Made by a program: the position numbers and the translations under genes. The notes below the pieces were generated by a model. That model saw only the letters and a list, made by a program, of their open reading frames with translations, was not told the origin of the DNA and did no database searches. DNA of 64,000 bases from Eupeodes corollae (Eukaryota; Arthropoda; Insecta; Diptera; Syrphidae): assembly GCF_945859685.1 (NCBI RefSeq), contig NC_079147.1:249726572-249790571 (forward strand), in the 5' to 3' direction. This document shows positions 24,514 to 36,938 of the stretch, one piece after another (within the stretch, counting starts at the first letter, position 1; every line of letters starts with the position of its first letter).

Positions 24514-25798
24514 TTTTAATCGTTGTAACTTTAAATTTTGTTTTATTATTTGAAATTAAAAAAAATTGTAATTATTATGACAAAGAAAAACAGAAAATCG
24601 AAACAAAAATACTAGAAGAAAAAATTATACTTTTTTGTTACTTATATTATTATTTATTTATCATTTTTAATATGTAAGAAATTCTCCAGTAATAATTTTT
24701 AAAATTTAATTTCTTTCCTTAAATTAAGAAAAAAATATAATAATAACATTAATAATAGCAGCAGCTGCCCACCCATGACAAAGAACTGAACAAAAAAGTA
24801 AAACATTTTTTTTTAAATCTTAATTTTTTAATTCTTACAATAATGAAAATAATAAATAATATTTTTTTTATTTAAATAAAAAAAATAAAACAAATTCTAG
24901 CTACAAGTCATTGCCAATTTTTACGAAGACATTTTTTGTATTGATTTATAAATAATAATAAATAAAGAAAAAAAAAAAAAAAACAAAATATTGAAAAATA
25001 AAAATCCATCTAGCTTCTTGTTATAAAATAAAAAGAAATAAAATATATTAACTTAAGAGGGGTGAAAACATATTGATTTAAATATTTTTAACTCATAGTT
25101 TTGTAGAATGTAAATTTTATAATATTTTTATTTGTCTTTAAACAAAATGATGATGATATTTTTATGATGTTGTCTTCTTAATACAAAACTTGTCTTACCA
25201 ATAATTATTTTTTATTTAAGAATCTTAATTTTAAAATTAAGAAATTAAAATAATATAATAGTTATTTTAAGAATTATTATTAATAATTAAAAAAAAGTAT
25301 TAGGCTAGAGCTATAGACGGTTAAATTTAAAATTAAAACCGTATGCCATTGTCAAAAAAATAAAAGTCTTCTTATCGACGGTTTATATATATAAATAGAA
25401 ATTAAATTTAAATAAAATAAAAATAAGAGTTTAAAGTAAGTAATGTAATATATGAGGAACGAATTATTATTTAAGTATTTAAAGTTGTAAGTACATAGCT
25501 CTTAAGCTATTTAAGGAAAAAACATGTTTTTTTTTTGTTTGTTTTATTTTTATTAATTTTATATTTTACAATTATAGGATTCTTAAATGTAAAGAAAAAT
25601 AAAACAGTTGAAAAAGAATAAAAAATAAAATAAGCTGTACTATATTATATTGTACATCATTTCAATAAATTTATTAAAACTACTTTTAGCTTTGTTTATT
25701 TTATTATAACGCTTTTTTACTCTTGGTCAAATGAAGGAATATTCTTGATACATTTGCCTACTAAGGACAATTCTGATATTAAGTAAGTAAGTAATTTA
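24514..25798 (+). other. otk 3' untranslated region and downstream DNA
   Basis: Very A+T-rich, without open frames, with many AATAAA words. Candidates for the cleavage signal include those near 24958 and 25663; the last lies in TTCAATAAATTTATTAAAAC. The exact end cannot be chosen from sequence. TAAGTAAGTAAG near 25780-25793 directly precedes repeat copy C. Confidence 0.5.
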
Positions 25799-27763
25799 TT
25801 AACTTCCCATAGGAAGTTATTGTAATGGGTCCGATTTGTCAAATTGAAAATTTTGACATTTCTCGACGTTTCAAGGTCCCTAGAGTCGAAATAAAAGATT
25901 TTTAGAAAGATGTCTGTGCGTGCGTGTGTACGTACGTTTGTACGTCCGTACGTCCGTACGTCCGTACGTTCGCGACGTTTTTTTCGTCGTCCATTGCTCA
26001 CGAACCAGAAGAGATATCGACTTCAAATAAATTTTGTTATACTAAGGCAGAAAGATGCAGAAAGGACTCCCAAGAATATTGCGTGGGTGGTTTTTTTACT
26101 ATAGCAGTTTGAAAAAAAGGTGAACATTTTGGTTAACCCTAAATATCTTACAAACCAAAAACGCTAGAGACTTGAATTAAATTTTATATAATATATTGTA
26201 ACATGATACCAAACAGGTATATTTTTTGAAAAAAATCAATATAACGGTTTTTTTTTTTAAATCAATAAAACTGAAAAAAAAAAATTTGTCACATCCAAAA
26301 TTTTTTGACTGAAATATAATTTCATCTCTAAAACAATTTTGTGCAACGAAGAATAATGTTTTTGACATCTGATAAAATTTTGAGAAAAATCTAATTGACA
26401 GTTTTTTTATAAAAAATAAAAATCTAAAAAAAACATTACTCAAAGTTGGTAAAAATTGAATATCGATTTAAATATCTTTTCAAAAACTTGAAATTTAGGC
26501 TTCAAACTTATTTTATCTTATAAGAAATATTGTTTTCAACATTTTGAAGAATGTTGAGAAAAATCGAATTGACAGTTTTTTTTACAAAAAATAAAAACCT
26601 AAAAAAAAATTTATAAAAGTTGGTAAAAATTGATTTTCGACTCAAATATCTTTTCAAAACTTTGAGATATTGGCTTTAATTTACTTTTATATTTCAAAAC
26701 ATCTTGTTGTCAACATTCAGTTAAAGTTTGAAAAAAATCGATTTTACAGTTTTTGTACAAAAAATTAAAAACCGAAAAAAAAATAACAAAAGCTCGTAAA
26801 AAATGATTTTCGACTCAAACATCTTTTAAAAACTTTGAGATAATATGTTCTAACTAATTTTTTCTTATAAGAAATATTGTTTTCAATATTAGGACAAATT
26901 TTGAGAAAAATCGAATTGACTGTTTTTTTACAAAAAATAAAAACCTGAAAAAAAAATGTATAGAAGTTTTTAAAAATTGATTTTCGACTCAAATATCTCA
27001 TCAAAAATTTTAAATATTGGCTTCAAACTAATTTTATCTTATAAGAAATATTGTTTTCAACAGTTGGTAAAGTTTTTAAAAAATTCGAATTGACAATTTT
27101 TTACAAAAAATAAAAACCTAATAAAAAAATGTATAAAAGTTGGTAAAAATTGATTTTCGACTCAAATATCTTTTCAAAACTTTGAGATATTGGCTTTAAT
27201 TTACTTTTATATTTCAAAACATCTTGTTGTCAACATTCAGTTAAAGTTTGAAAAAAATCGAATTGACAGTTTTTTTACAAAAATAAAAACCTAAAAAAAA
27301 AATGTATAAAAGTTGGTAAAAATTGATTTTCGACTCAAATATCTTTTCAAAACTTTGAGATATTGGCTTTAATTTACTTTTATCTTTCGAAACATCTTGT
27401 TGGCAACATTCAGTTAAAGTTTGAAAAAAATCGAATTGACAGTTTTTTTACAAAAAATAAAACTCTAAAAAAAAACAATACTAAAACTCATTAAAAATTT
27501 ACTTTCGACTCAAATAGCTTTTCAAAACTTAAAAATATTGGCTTGAAACTTATTTTATTTCACAGAAAATATTGTTTTCCATGTTCAGTAATTTTTATAT
27601 AAAAATCCAACAGTCCGTTTTTTCATAAAAAATAAAATCTACAAAAAATAGTACGCAAATTTGGTAAAAATTGATACGAGTACATAAAGACAAACTTTTA
27701 AGCAAGACAAATCGACAGACGGGATGGGAAGTTATCAGTGTGGGTCGCATCCCAGCCTCTTTT
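25799..27763 (+). mobile_element. 174-bp-unit repeat element, copy C (most complete)
   Basis: It starts TTAACTTCCCATAGGAAGTT (a palindrome), followed by a segment shared with all copies. Next is an ACGT/ACGTCC simple repeat (25920-25980), an A+T-rich array of about eight units, and the 3' hairpin GGGATGGGAAGTTATCAG to CATCCCAGCC. No coding capacity. Structure resembles non-autonomous Helentron/DINE-type elements with central tandem repeats; that assignment is inference. Confidence 0.8.
26397..27640 (+). repeat. tandem array with a period of about 174 bp inside copy C
   Basis: The landmark GAC-AGTTTTTT recurs at about 26397, 26571, 26745, 26918, 27092, 27264, 27438 and 27612. The spacings are 174, 174, 173, 174, 172, 174 and 174. 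Each unit also carries TCGACTCAAATATCTTTTCAA-like and ATTGGCTTTAAT-like blocks. Outer units are more diverged than the inner ones. Confidence 0.82.
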
Positions 27764-27879
27764 TTATTTATAAATATTTCAATACAATTTTAATAAAGAT
27801 AACGAATTCTATAAAGCTTTGGCATAGCTGTCAGCTCAGTTGGCAAAGTATATAAGGCGTGTTTAATAATTTCCAATTT

Positions 27880-29480
27880 ACACTATTTAATAATTCTATT
27901 ATTTTTTGGGTTGCAAAGCTGTTTTCTGGGTAATTCTTAGACTGTGGTTTCTTAACACTGGGCAAATGCATATAAAATGGAAGCAGTCTTCTTTTACTTT
28001 CATGTCCCAGAGGGTACAGAATTGCTGGAAATTTCCGTTGAATGGACTGCCATTTAAGATTAGGAGCTCACATCTTGATTTGAATATTAACGATTTATAG
28101 TTGAAGGTGTTTTCAAAATAATTATTGTTTATTCTACTCTCAGACTGCTTAGTCTTCGAGTTTTTGAATTATATTGTAAAGCTGCTTCTTTAGTTGAGCA
28201 AAGTTATTGATATCAAATTGAATAACTTCTTAACAGCTATCGCCAATATTTTGCCATTTTGCAAACCACCAATCCTTATTCCGCATTTCATAAACGAGCA
28301 TTTTCTTTGTCAAACGAGCATCTGAATGTGAAGCAACTTTATAGATGTAGTCTGCCTGCATCTTAAGGGTGTTGGTAGACAGTTTTGCAACTCCTCTTTC
28401 TAAATAAATTGCGTAGTTAGGAGTTTCATTTGGTGATTAAAAAGTTTTTTATGAAATTTCTTTGGAGCTTTTCTACTGCTTCAAATGCATCCGTCCTCCA
28501 AACTTCTGCCGCGTTAAAAATAGATGTTTTAACAACACATTTGTATTTTGTATTTCACTGACAGCAATACATTTTGGTTTGAGAAAATATTCCTCGATGT
28601 CATATTCAGCAAGCTTTGAGAAGACTTCGCCATTCCAATTAGATGATTTTTCAAAACCGTCGCTTTGTTTTCCTTCGCGCCTAAATAATTGTAATCTTTA
28701 GTGATTTCAGGACGATGACCATTGAAGAACCAACTTTCTCCAACCAAATTGTGAGAAGATCTATTGAATTCCATGATTTTGGAGTTTTCAGTATTTATTG
28801 GAAATCCCTAAGTGTTGCAGTATATTGACAACCGGTTTATCATAAACTGCAAATTTGTTGGTGACTCTGAAAGGATCACTAGATCGTATGCAAACAGTAG
28901 AACTATAATTGTAGTGCAAGTTATCCGAAATTTGACAATATTTTTAATGAACAACGCAAACAGCAAAGCACTCAGAAGGCATCCTTGTTTAACACCAGCA
29001 GCGTAAGTGTCAAACCATTGTGGGAACGTATGTGTATTCAGTATACATATTCCTCAATTCCATTTCATTTAAAAGTTTTAAGGAGATTCCGAGTTGAGAG
29101 AGTTTTTAGAAAAGTACATTTCTTTTCACAAGTTCGAAAACTGCCTTAAAATCAACAAAAAAAATTAAATCTTCTTATTTCTGGTTCTGGAATTCTTTGA
29201 CAATTGATGTTAAACAAATATATGAACCAGAGTACAATAGTTTAAAATGCTGTTATTACCAACCCACTTTTCTATTTTGTTCACTAAAACACCGAAAACT
29301 ATTTTGATCATAACATTCATAAATGTTATTCCTCGATAATTTTCGACGTTGTTTGGATCACCTTTCGTATGAATAGGGAAAATAACAGATTTTTTTAACG
29401 AAGAGGGAATTAGGTTGGTTGAAAGAATTTTGTTGAAATGCTGCTTTAGCTTATCAATGAAAGCTGGTATTTAATTTTTG
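27880..29480 (-). mobile_element. LINE B remnant, copy 2
   Basis: Minus-strand pieces. FAYDLVILSESPTNLQFMINRL stands in place of the YADD block (the dyad is altered to AYDL). Then KIMEFNRSSHN, ITKDYNYLG, and near the low-coordinate end IFKSRCELLILN with CTL..MKVKEDCFHFICICPV. This matches the C-terminal block of the 21.1-22.4 kb and 39.8-40.4 kb copies. Many stops. Confidence 0.72.
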
Positions 29481-30589
29481 AAGTATTCATATGGAATTCC
29501 GTTTCGACTGGTGCTTTTCATTTACGTCTATTTCACAGTTCAAAGTTTACTTAATGACCATTAACCAGTGGTTATGCATAAGCAAAGGACAAATTAGATT
29601 TATTTGTACTATAAATCTATATAAAAGATTATCTGCAGACATATTTGTACCAATTACAAAGTTGGATCCATTTATTTCTCTATAGCTGTATTATACAATT
29701 TTTAGAACTAAAACTGTTACAGTTGGCGGCTTCTAAATCTCAGCTTCGTATTAAAGTACTACAATTTGGTTTGGGTAAATGTTAAAAATAAAAAAAATTA
29801 TTTCTAAGGCGTCTATATTTCAATTCTAGAACAGTGCTTTGTTTTAAATTACTAATGAGAATGTTAAAAACCGCCTCACAACAAATTAAAAAAAAATAAT
29901 TTTCGAAATTTGGAAATATTTGAATTTCGGAAATAAATCTTACTTTCTTTTTATTCTACTATAACATTTTTTACATTTTGTAGTGTTTTCAGATTTATTT
30001 CTAAAAATTAGTAGTATTGAGATGAATCCGGATAAATTTCAACTTTCTTTGATACAATTTGAGCTTTCTGTTAAGTTTGTTTTTACAAGTATTTTTTATT
30101 AGCAAATTTTATACCTTAAATGAAAAAAGGGTTCCTTGTTTGCATTTTTCGACAGAAAATTGCATTTAGGTTTTTGAAAAACATTATTAAAAAATACAAA
30201 AATGTATGTTTTCTTAATTTTTTGTTAAATATCTATCAATAGACACGTATCTTATTGTAAATAGGTTATTTTTGTAATTAACCCATTGTTATTATTCAAA
30301 TGGAAATACGATCATTGTCATGTACGTTTTTCTCACACTAAAAACATCGATTTTGAGGTTTTAGGATGTTTTGTATAATGCTTACCATTTAATCATTTTT
30401 GGGAATTTAAATAAAATTTTGTTTCTCTAACGAATCTTGTTCCCTAACGACTTAAATCGAGCAAAACAACTAACTAACATATTAACTTAGACTTTAGACA
30501 ATACAAATAAGAAAGTTTCATATTTGCTTTGATACTAATGTCTTTAGTTCATTTAAATCTTTGTGACCAATTTCTGACTTAAGTATTTT
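29481..30589. other. unassigned A+T-rich intergenic DNA
   Basis: No open frame with recognisable similarity, no repeat with a partner in this window. Confidence 0.4.
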
Positions 30590-31340
30590 TTGTCTTATGT
30601 GAAAGAAATATTATTGTATATAAAGGGTTTTCCAATATAGGCTGGTAGATGGGCAAAATGTCTATCGTGACGTTTGCTGTGTGGCACGTAGTGCGTGGCG
30701 TCCTGCTGGAACCACATGTCGTCCATATGGTTAAATTTGGGCCATAATAAATAAGTTATCATTGTTATGAAGCGCTCGCTGTTGACGGTGACCTCCTCAC
30801 TAACGTCGTTTTCCAAAAAGTACGAACCAATTACCCCGCCGGCGGCCACCAAACGTTAACTTTTTGAGGATGCTATATCTTGGTGAACCTCGCGTGGGTT
30901 GGTGTCGTCCTATATGTATACGGCAATTTTGCTTGTTAACACACCCATTCAGCAAAAATGATCCTCGTCACTAAAGATGTTTTTCGGCCAGAATTAGAAC
31001 AAACGGCGTTCTCTATGGTCATGAACTTTGAGCTCCTGGGTCTGTTGGATCTTGTACGCGGGCATAGGCACAAATCCCGAAGCAAAATTCTACAAGTTGA
31101 AGTTTGCGAAAGGCCGAGTTCTTGTGGACGGCGAGGAATAGACTGTCTCTGATTTTGCTGTACACTTTCACGGACCCATCGATGTTCTCGGCCGATCTTG
31201 TAGTACTTCAACGTACATACGTGTGTTTACTGAACCGGTCGTCTCACATTTGGCCACCAAACGTTGAATAGTCGACTTTGAAAATATTGTTGTTAACATT
31301 GGTCAGGTTCAGACAACATATAAGCGACTTCATTTGCAGT
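30590..31340 (-). mobile_element. mariner-like transposase remnant
   Basis: The minus strand reads a helix-turn-helix-like segment (PRRPQELGLSQTSTCRILLRD) and a catalytic-domain piece (GGVIGSYFLENDVSEEVTVN, then MDDMWFQQDATHY). QQDGAT-type motifs are typical of mariner-like transposases. The two parts are in different frames with sequence missing between them. Confidence 0.72.
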
Positions 31341-31959
31341 CAACTGCTTTCTTTGAACTTAAATTTTTACCAAAGCAGCTAGTTTTTTTTTCAAGTGTGA
31401 TAAACTTCAATTTCGAAACATAACTTCACATTTATTTTTTGTTCATCATTCAAAAAACTACTAAAAACATGATTGTCTACAAAAAACTTTTCAGGCAAGC
31501 CACACGTCCATCTCGACTTGTATTTTGTATTTTAAATAAATATTACTTATTCCTTTATCAATTTGACAACGAACCCTTTTACATAAAACATAAAATAAAT
31601 CACAAAGTGATAAAGTTCACCTTCTAGTTAATTGAATAATCATGATTAGCCGTCATTTTGACATAAATGGAATTAACTTGATAGTTAGGGAGATTTTCCT
31701 TTACTAACTTTCTAGTCAACTTTCTAATAAAGTTGCCTTAATTGGAAGGCAAATTTTTGGCAGCTGGCCAATCAAATACTACAAACTTGCCTTACTTTCA
31801 AGTCCTTTATGTCGTTTGAACCTGCCCATTATATCAATTTCTTAGAAAAATAAAATCGGTATTTTTCTCATAATAAATTAAAACTTTCAAAAATATTCTA
31901 CTAAAGTTTGTTTAGGTTTGAGGGGGTGATGAAACGCTAGCCAAAAAAATATATCACTT

Positions 31960-32575
31960 GGATCACTGTGGATTCATTGTGCTCCCTAGGAAATTGTAAT
32001 AAATTCGTTAGGTATAGAAGAAGATTGAGGTTAAGGGCGCCTTCCCACCTGTTATTTGTGTGAATATCAGAAGGTTCTTAGGTGTCAAGGATGAGATGTC
32101 ACACAGATAATCAATAAGACATCGATCCGTTTGTGGCCAATTTGTCTTCTCTTTTATTTCCGTCAATGTCACAGTGCCCCGGAATTCAGCGAAAGGTAAC
32201 CTTGTTGAACTCGCTGAGCAATGTAGCTCACTTCTTCAATGTTTTACCAGCTTTGGCTTTGACCTTGATTGCTGCTTGGCTATCTATACAAATAACTTTA
32301 TTTTTGTTTATACCAAATAATAGAAAGAAAAGTATTTAGCCGCTTCAAAGACAGTAAGTACTTCTGTTTCAAAGACACTGGAGTGCTAAGGCAGCTTTAT
32401 TCATTTTCCGAGTGGGAGAAGTACTTCTGTTTGAAAGACACTGGAGTGCTAAGGCAGCTTTATTCATTTTCCGAGTCTGAGATTTTACAAAAAAACATAC
32501 CAGACCCTACCCCCTTCCTCCTCCGTTTTGATCCCGTCCGAAAAAACCGATACGATATGATTTTGTTTTAACGAC
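31960..32575 (-). mobile_element. LINE RNase H domain remnant
   Basis: The minus strand shows, in broken frames, FSDGIKTEEE (RNase H strand 1), HSSVFETEVLTVFEAA and a C-terminal IPGHCDIDGNKREDKLA. That is the order of RNase H motifs in I/R1/Loa-like LINEs. A 63-base stretch around HSSVFQTEVL is duplicated in tandem. Confidence 0.66.
32358..32483. repeat. 63-bp tandem duplication
   Basis: GTACTTCTGTTT starts at 32358 and again at 32421. The copies continue through CACTGGAGTGCTAAGGCAGC with one difference near the start. It lies within the RNase H relic and duplicates 21 codons in either strand's frame. Confidence 0.85.
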
Positions 32576-32654
32576 AGTGTGTTTCATGAATTCTTCCCGA
32601 ATAGGGATTTCTTTATGGGCTCCTGGGTTAAAATCTATGTAAGACGCCAGTTAT

Positions 32655-32830
32655 AGATATCATTGGTTTTCATCATTGAAAACAACCATTGGAATTTTTT
32701 TGACAGCTATCATTAAAAATTTCTGTCACTGAAAAAAATTTCCTGATTGAAATCCACCGTTCTATTTTTACTGACAGAAATCTGTCATTGGAATTGTGTG
32801 ACATTGGAACAGAAATCAGTGTAACATGCT
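32655..32830. repeat. cluster of CATTGRAA words with a GACAG palindrome
   Basis: At least six CATTGGTT/CATTGAAA/CATTGGAA words occur in about 170 bases. A 16-base palindrome, TGACAGA-AA-TCTGTCA, lies at 32772-32787. No family recognised. Confidence 0.5.
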
Positions 32831-32874
32831 GTTCTCCGAATGTTTGCCAAATTTTTCAGATTGCTGACTTTTTT

Positions 32875-33170
32875 ATGGTACCTGTAGAGTAATAGTTAGT
32901 GCGTAGGATTGTCATTCTAGAATTCTTGGGTTCAATTAATGTCCGTTACATCTAAAGTTTTTTGCACAGGTACTGACTCTTTCTAGAAATTGACAAATCC
33001 TCCAAGAGTAATTCTTGTCATGAAAAGTGCTTTCTCTAATTAGCCGTTCGGATTCGGCCTAAAACTGTAGGTCCCTCCATTCCTGACAACAGTACTCGCA
33101 CACAGGAATAGTGGAGAGTTGTTAGTCACTACTCTAGTTCTCAACGGACTCTTGCGCCACCCAATAAATT
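32875..33170 (+). mobile_element. tRNA-derived SINE, copy 2
   Basis: Aligns with the element at 23270-23565 from the tRNA-like head through the shared body (GAAAAGTGCTTTCTC, CCTGACAA, ACACAGGAATAG). It ends in CTCAACGGACT and an A+T-rich tail. The B box (GGGTTCAATTA) is eroded. Confidence 0.72.
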
Positions 33171-33221
33171 AAATTACCAAAATATTGTTATTAATATTTT
33201 TGTTAAACTTTTGGAAATATT

Positions 33222-33276
33222 GACTGTCGGGTACGAATGGGAAGTTATCAGATTGAGTCTCATCCCAGCCACTTTT
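33222..33276 (+). repeat. solitary 3' end of the 174-bp-unit repeat element
   Basis: Contains ATGGGAAGTTATCAG and CATCCCAGCCACTTTT, the hairpin end of the family, with no other element sequence attached. Confidence 0.65.
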
Positions 33277-35024
33277 AGTAATTTAATTTTTGATGTCGGT
33301 TTAATTCGTTATGGGGCATTACATAAAGTCACGAAAATGCCTTTCATACATAAAAAAATGATTGAACAAATTCCTACATATTCCAAACACACCCAATACT
33401 CGTATCCCTACGACCTATTCATCCCTAATACTTCACCAAAAGGTCAATCAAAGTTGATGAATTCATGGGTAGGTTCTGTTGTTTCCTCCAAATTTGCATA
33501 ATTTGATTAAGTAACTTCATGCATTTAACTGACAAAATCAACTTAAAATATGACCTAAGCAATTTCTCCAAAAAATTCTAACACTTTCTTCTAAAAATGT
33601 CACACGTCCCTATCCCAATATTGTTCAACACAATTTTGTCAACACCACCCTTAGCAAAAAAATTTACTAGCACGATTTCACATGACAACGTTTATTCCAA
33701 TTCATCCTTAAAAACATACAAAATAAAACCACTTCTTTAGGTTCCACAAGAATCGCAAGTCATCAAAAATAAAAAAAAACAAATTCTTGCTGAGTGATGA
33801 TAACATTTTGTTTATTTAAATATATAAAATAAGAATATGTACATCGTAAACCACCGCATCAGCATCACGTGCAAATGTAAATATATACATTTTGTTTCCT
33901 TGATTCTGAAAGTCTAACAACAAAAATTATAAAAATAAATACTTGCATGGTACGAAAACGAGTAAGTAAAGAATGAGTGCGGCGGGTACTATAATTCAGC
34001 TCCAATATTTAAGTTAAACCAAGCGTTAAAAACGCTGAACCAAAAGACAAACTCCAATAGCAAAAGAAACCCGATGCCGCCGCCGCTCTGCTCAAGCTCA
34101 AGAATATTCCATCCGCTTCTTACTTTGGTATTCATAACAAATTGCCTACGTGATTGACTTACCAAGTAGAAGTTCATATCTCCAAACCTACTTAATGAAG
34201 AAGTGCGTGCGAAAATGCCACTTCCATTTTCCATACTGGTTTTGTTATACTCGCTCCTGTACTTGGGTACTTCTTTCTTCTGTCCCAGGCCGAAACCTAT
34301 TCCTGCCATAAAATATAAAAACAACTTTACGCAAAATGATGGAGCATGATATTTAAATTGATTTTCTATTCTTGTCGTCCTTGCGGCTACGATCAGGCTT
34401 AAAAGATGGCATTACGTTGATTGTTTCGAAAAAAAACGTCAACAGTCTTCTTGCCTTAACTGTAATAATAATTATTGTTAAGAATGTTGTATTCCTGAGC
34501 ATAAAAAGCTGTCATCAAAGGACACATCAACATCAACTTCAACATCAACATCATAAGAAATTGTAATCTCATCATTACGTGAGTGATTTTTTACTGTTGC
34601 GGTTTTTGAAAACAAAGTTTTGAAAGTAGTTTTATACGTTGAATTTGCAAAATAAGTTTCATGCTATTTAAAATGATTTGTGTATAGTTTGTGGATTGGA
34701 TTTACCGCATTTTGTGGCATGTTAGGATATTAAGAAAACCCTATACACAATGAGGCACAAAATGTACGGATACGGAACCTGAAGTTAAAGTTTTGTATTC
34801 AATTTATTTGAACTTTTGCAGTTTGTCCGGGGAAAGTTCGTCTATTGGGAACAACAACTAATGCCATTAAGGAGGCAACGATATTGGTTATAAAATGTTA
34901 AATGTATGTAGAGGGATTTAAGAACGCAACATTCTGGCAAAATGCATTTTATAGAAATAGTAGAGGGTGTTTTTTTTCACTGCATGGGAAGTTTCGATTG
35001 TCATTTTCTACTGTTTGACAGTTG
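33277..35024. other. unassigned intergenic DNA
   Basis: A 111-codon open frame on the minus strand (33989-34324) has a hydrophobic C-terminal stretch but no recognised family and no splice or promoter evidence; I do not call it a gene. GGGTGTTTTTTTTCAC near 34966 could be a transposon terminus. Nothing else seen. Confidence 0.35.
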
Positions 35025-35226
35025 AGAATTCCTGAACATTGCAATGATAGGGAAATATAGAACGTGGCAAGGCATTCAATATTCGCGTAGTACGGCTACA
35101 AAATAAATCTCTGTATTTTCATAGTACGGCCGAAGTTGGGCTCAATGGTAAACTGATGGACATTCCTAGAAGCGCGGCTTTTACGGTTAAATTGTTTAAT
35201 GTAACTAACTATTTCACTAGAGCATA
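35025..35226 (-). mobile_element. LINE A fragment (C-terminal ORF2)
   Basis: About 200 bases matching the 3' ORF2 region of the 12-15 kb LINE (around 12280-12480), truncated at both ends and lacking a poly(A) tail. Confidence 0.8.
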
Positions 35227-35742
35227 GACACCACTAATATGATAAATGGGAGTTTTCGATATAAATGATAACAAATACATTAAAAGTGGGTGGAAACCAC
35301 ACCCCTTAAATTAAAAGTCGTTAATTTTCAATTTGTTTCTTTCTTTGTATCATAGGATCTACTTTCGTGCAAATTTCTTAAATTCTACGCTGTTGTGAAG
35401 TAAGTTACGGGTTTTGTAATATCTCAGCAACTATTTTTAAATAATGGTGTTGAAATTTTGTTAAGTTATTGTTCTCGACTAGTTTAGTAATGATTTAACT
35501 TTTAGAAAGAGATTAACAATAGGCTTCATTTATGTCTGTAAAAGTTAGTAATGCCTAAGAACTTGGATATCGTGTCCTTAGATTAAAATACATGTATTCA
35601 AAAATATGTAAGTAGTTTACTTCAAGATCAAATAACCAAACAAACGTTTTTTTGAAGACTCTTAAATATTATTATGATCAAGAGCAATGTTCATGTTATG
35701 TGAATGAAATATGTATAAAAGAAAACAATTATCCTTCAAATA

Positions 35743-36900
35743 CTTACTTAATTACTTAAGGTGGCGCTACAATCCTGTGTGAACTTAGGCTTCACCCAAC
35801 AAACTTCTCCATCTAGCTCTGTCCCTAGCAAGATGTCTCCAGTTCCCACGTGTGTGAGCCACCTGATCCGCGGTCTCCCTTTACTGCGCTGTCCTGTGGG
35901 TGTGGATTCGAAGACTTTCAGGGCCGGAGCATTGGTTTCCATGCGCTCTACGTGACCCAGCCATCTTAGTCGGCTTCTGGCTAAGTCTACGTCGCTGTAC
36001 AGCCCGTACAGCTCGTCGTTCCAGCTCATCCACTACACGCTGAGTTCTTCCGATTATGTCAATTGAAAAATAGTGCCTCTAGTGTTCAAGTGTGAGCTCT
36101 GCACTATTCTTTCAAGCACGATGTTAAAAAAATAGCATGACAGCGCATCACCTTGTCTAAAACCTTTTTTGACATGGAAACATTCTGTTAAGTTGTTTCC
36201 AACCTTTATGGAGCAGCGTGAATTCTCCATGGTCATCCTGCACAAACAGAGGCAGGGATGCCAAAACTAGACATGGCTCTATACAGCTCGTCCCTGTAGA
36301 TGCTGTCATATGCGGACTTGAAATCGATAAAAAGATGGTGGGTGTCGATTTGATGTTCTTGTGTTTTTTCTAGGATCTGCCGTTATATGAATATTTGATC
36401 GACTGTGGTCTTTCCTGGGCTAAAACCACACTGATAAGGACCTATCAGGTTGTCGACGATAGGCTTTAGACGTTCACATATTACGGCAGAGAAGATTTTA
36501 TAGGCGATGTTAAGTAGACTGATTCCTCTATTCTTGGTTCAGTTTAGAGGATCTCCTTTTTTCAGGATCGGGCAAACAATACTAAGGTTCCATTCATCGG
36601 GCATGCTTTCTTCCAACCATATCTTACAGATAAGTTGGTGCATGCTCCTAACCAACTTATCTCTAGCTGCTTTAAAGAGCTCGGCATTCAAGCCATCCGC
36701 TCCAGTGACTTTATTAGACTTCATCTTAGATATGGCAATCTTTACTTCGTCTATGTCGGGAAGACGGGATTGTTGGCTTTCGTCGTCTACGTTGAATGGA
36801 TCATCCTGCCTGACAGCGGAATTTGGTTCGTCAGCGCCCTTATACAGTCTGCGGAAGTGGTCCTTCCATATCCTTAGTATTGACTGCAGTTCCACTATGA
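35743..36900 (-). mobile_element. RTE-like LINE remnant (LINE E), copy 1
   Basis: Minus-strand pieces in order: KVTGADGLNAELFKA with MPDEWN, KGFRQGDALS with FNIVLERIV, and the C-terminal SRLRWLGHVERMETNAP with KGRPRIRW. This order is typical of RTE-like endonuclease-reverse transcriptases. The 3' end passes into TAAGTAATTAAGTAAG. Frames are broken and parts of the RT core are missing. Confidence 0.75.
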
Positions 36901-36938
36901 TGTTTGCAGCCTTCAGTTCTAGGTTTATGAACCTGTGA

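Noticed and set aside
25910..26112. Open frames rich in Val-Arg-Thr-Tyr in several places (also 3663, 50860, 54892)
   Set aside because: They are translations of the ACGT/ACGTCC simple repeat in the 174-bp-unit element, with no conserved protein behind them.
33989..34324. 111-codon minus-strand open frame with a hydrophobic end
   Set aside because: No recognised family, no splice or promoter evidence, and its length is plausible by chance in 64 kb.
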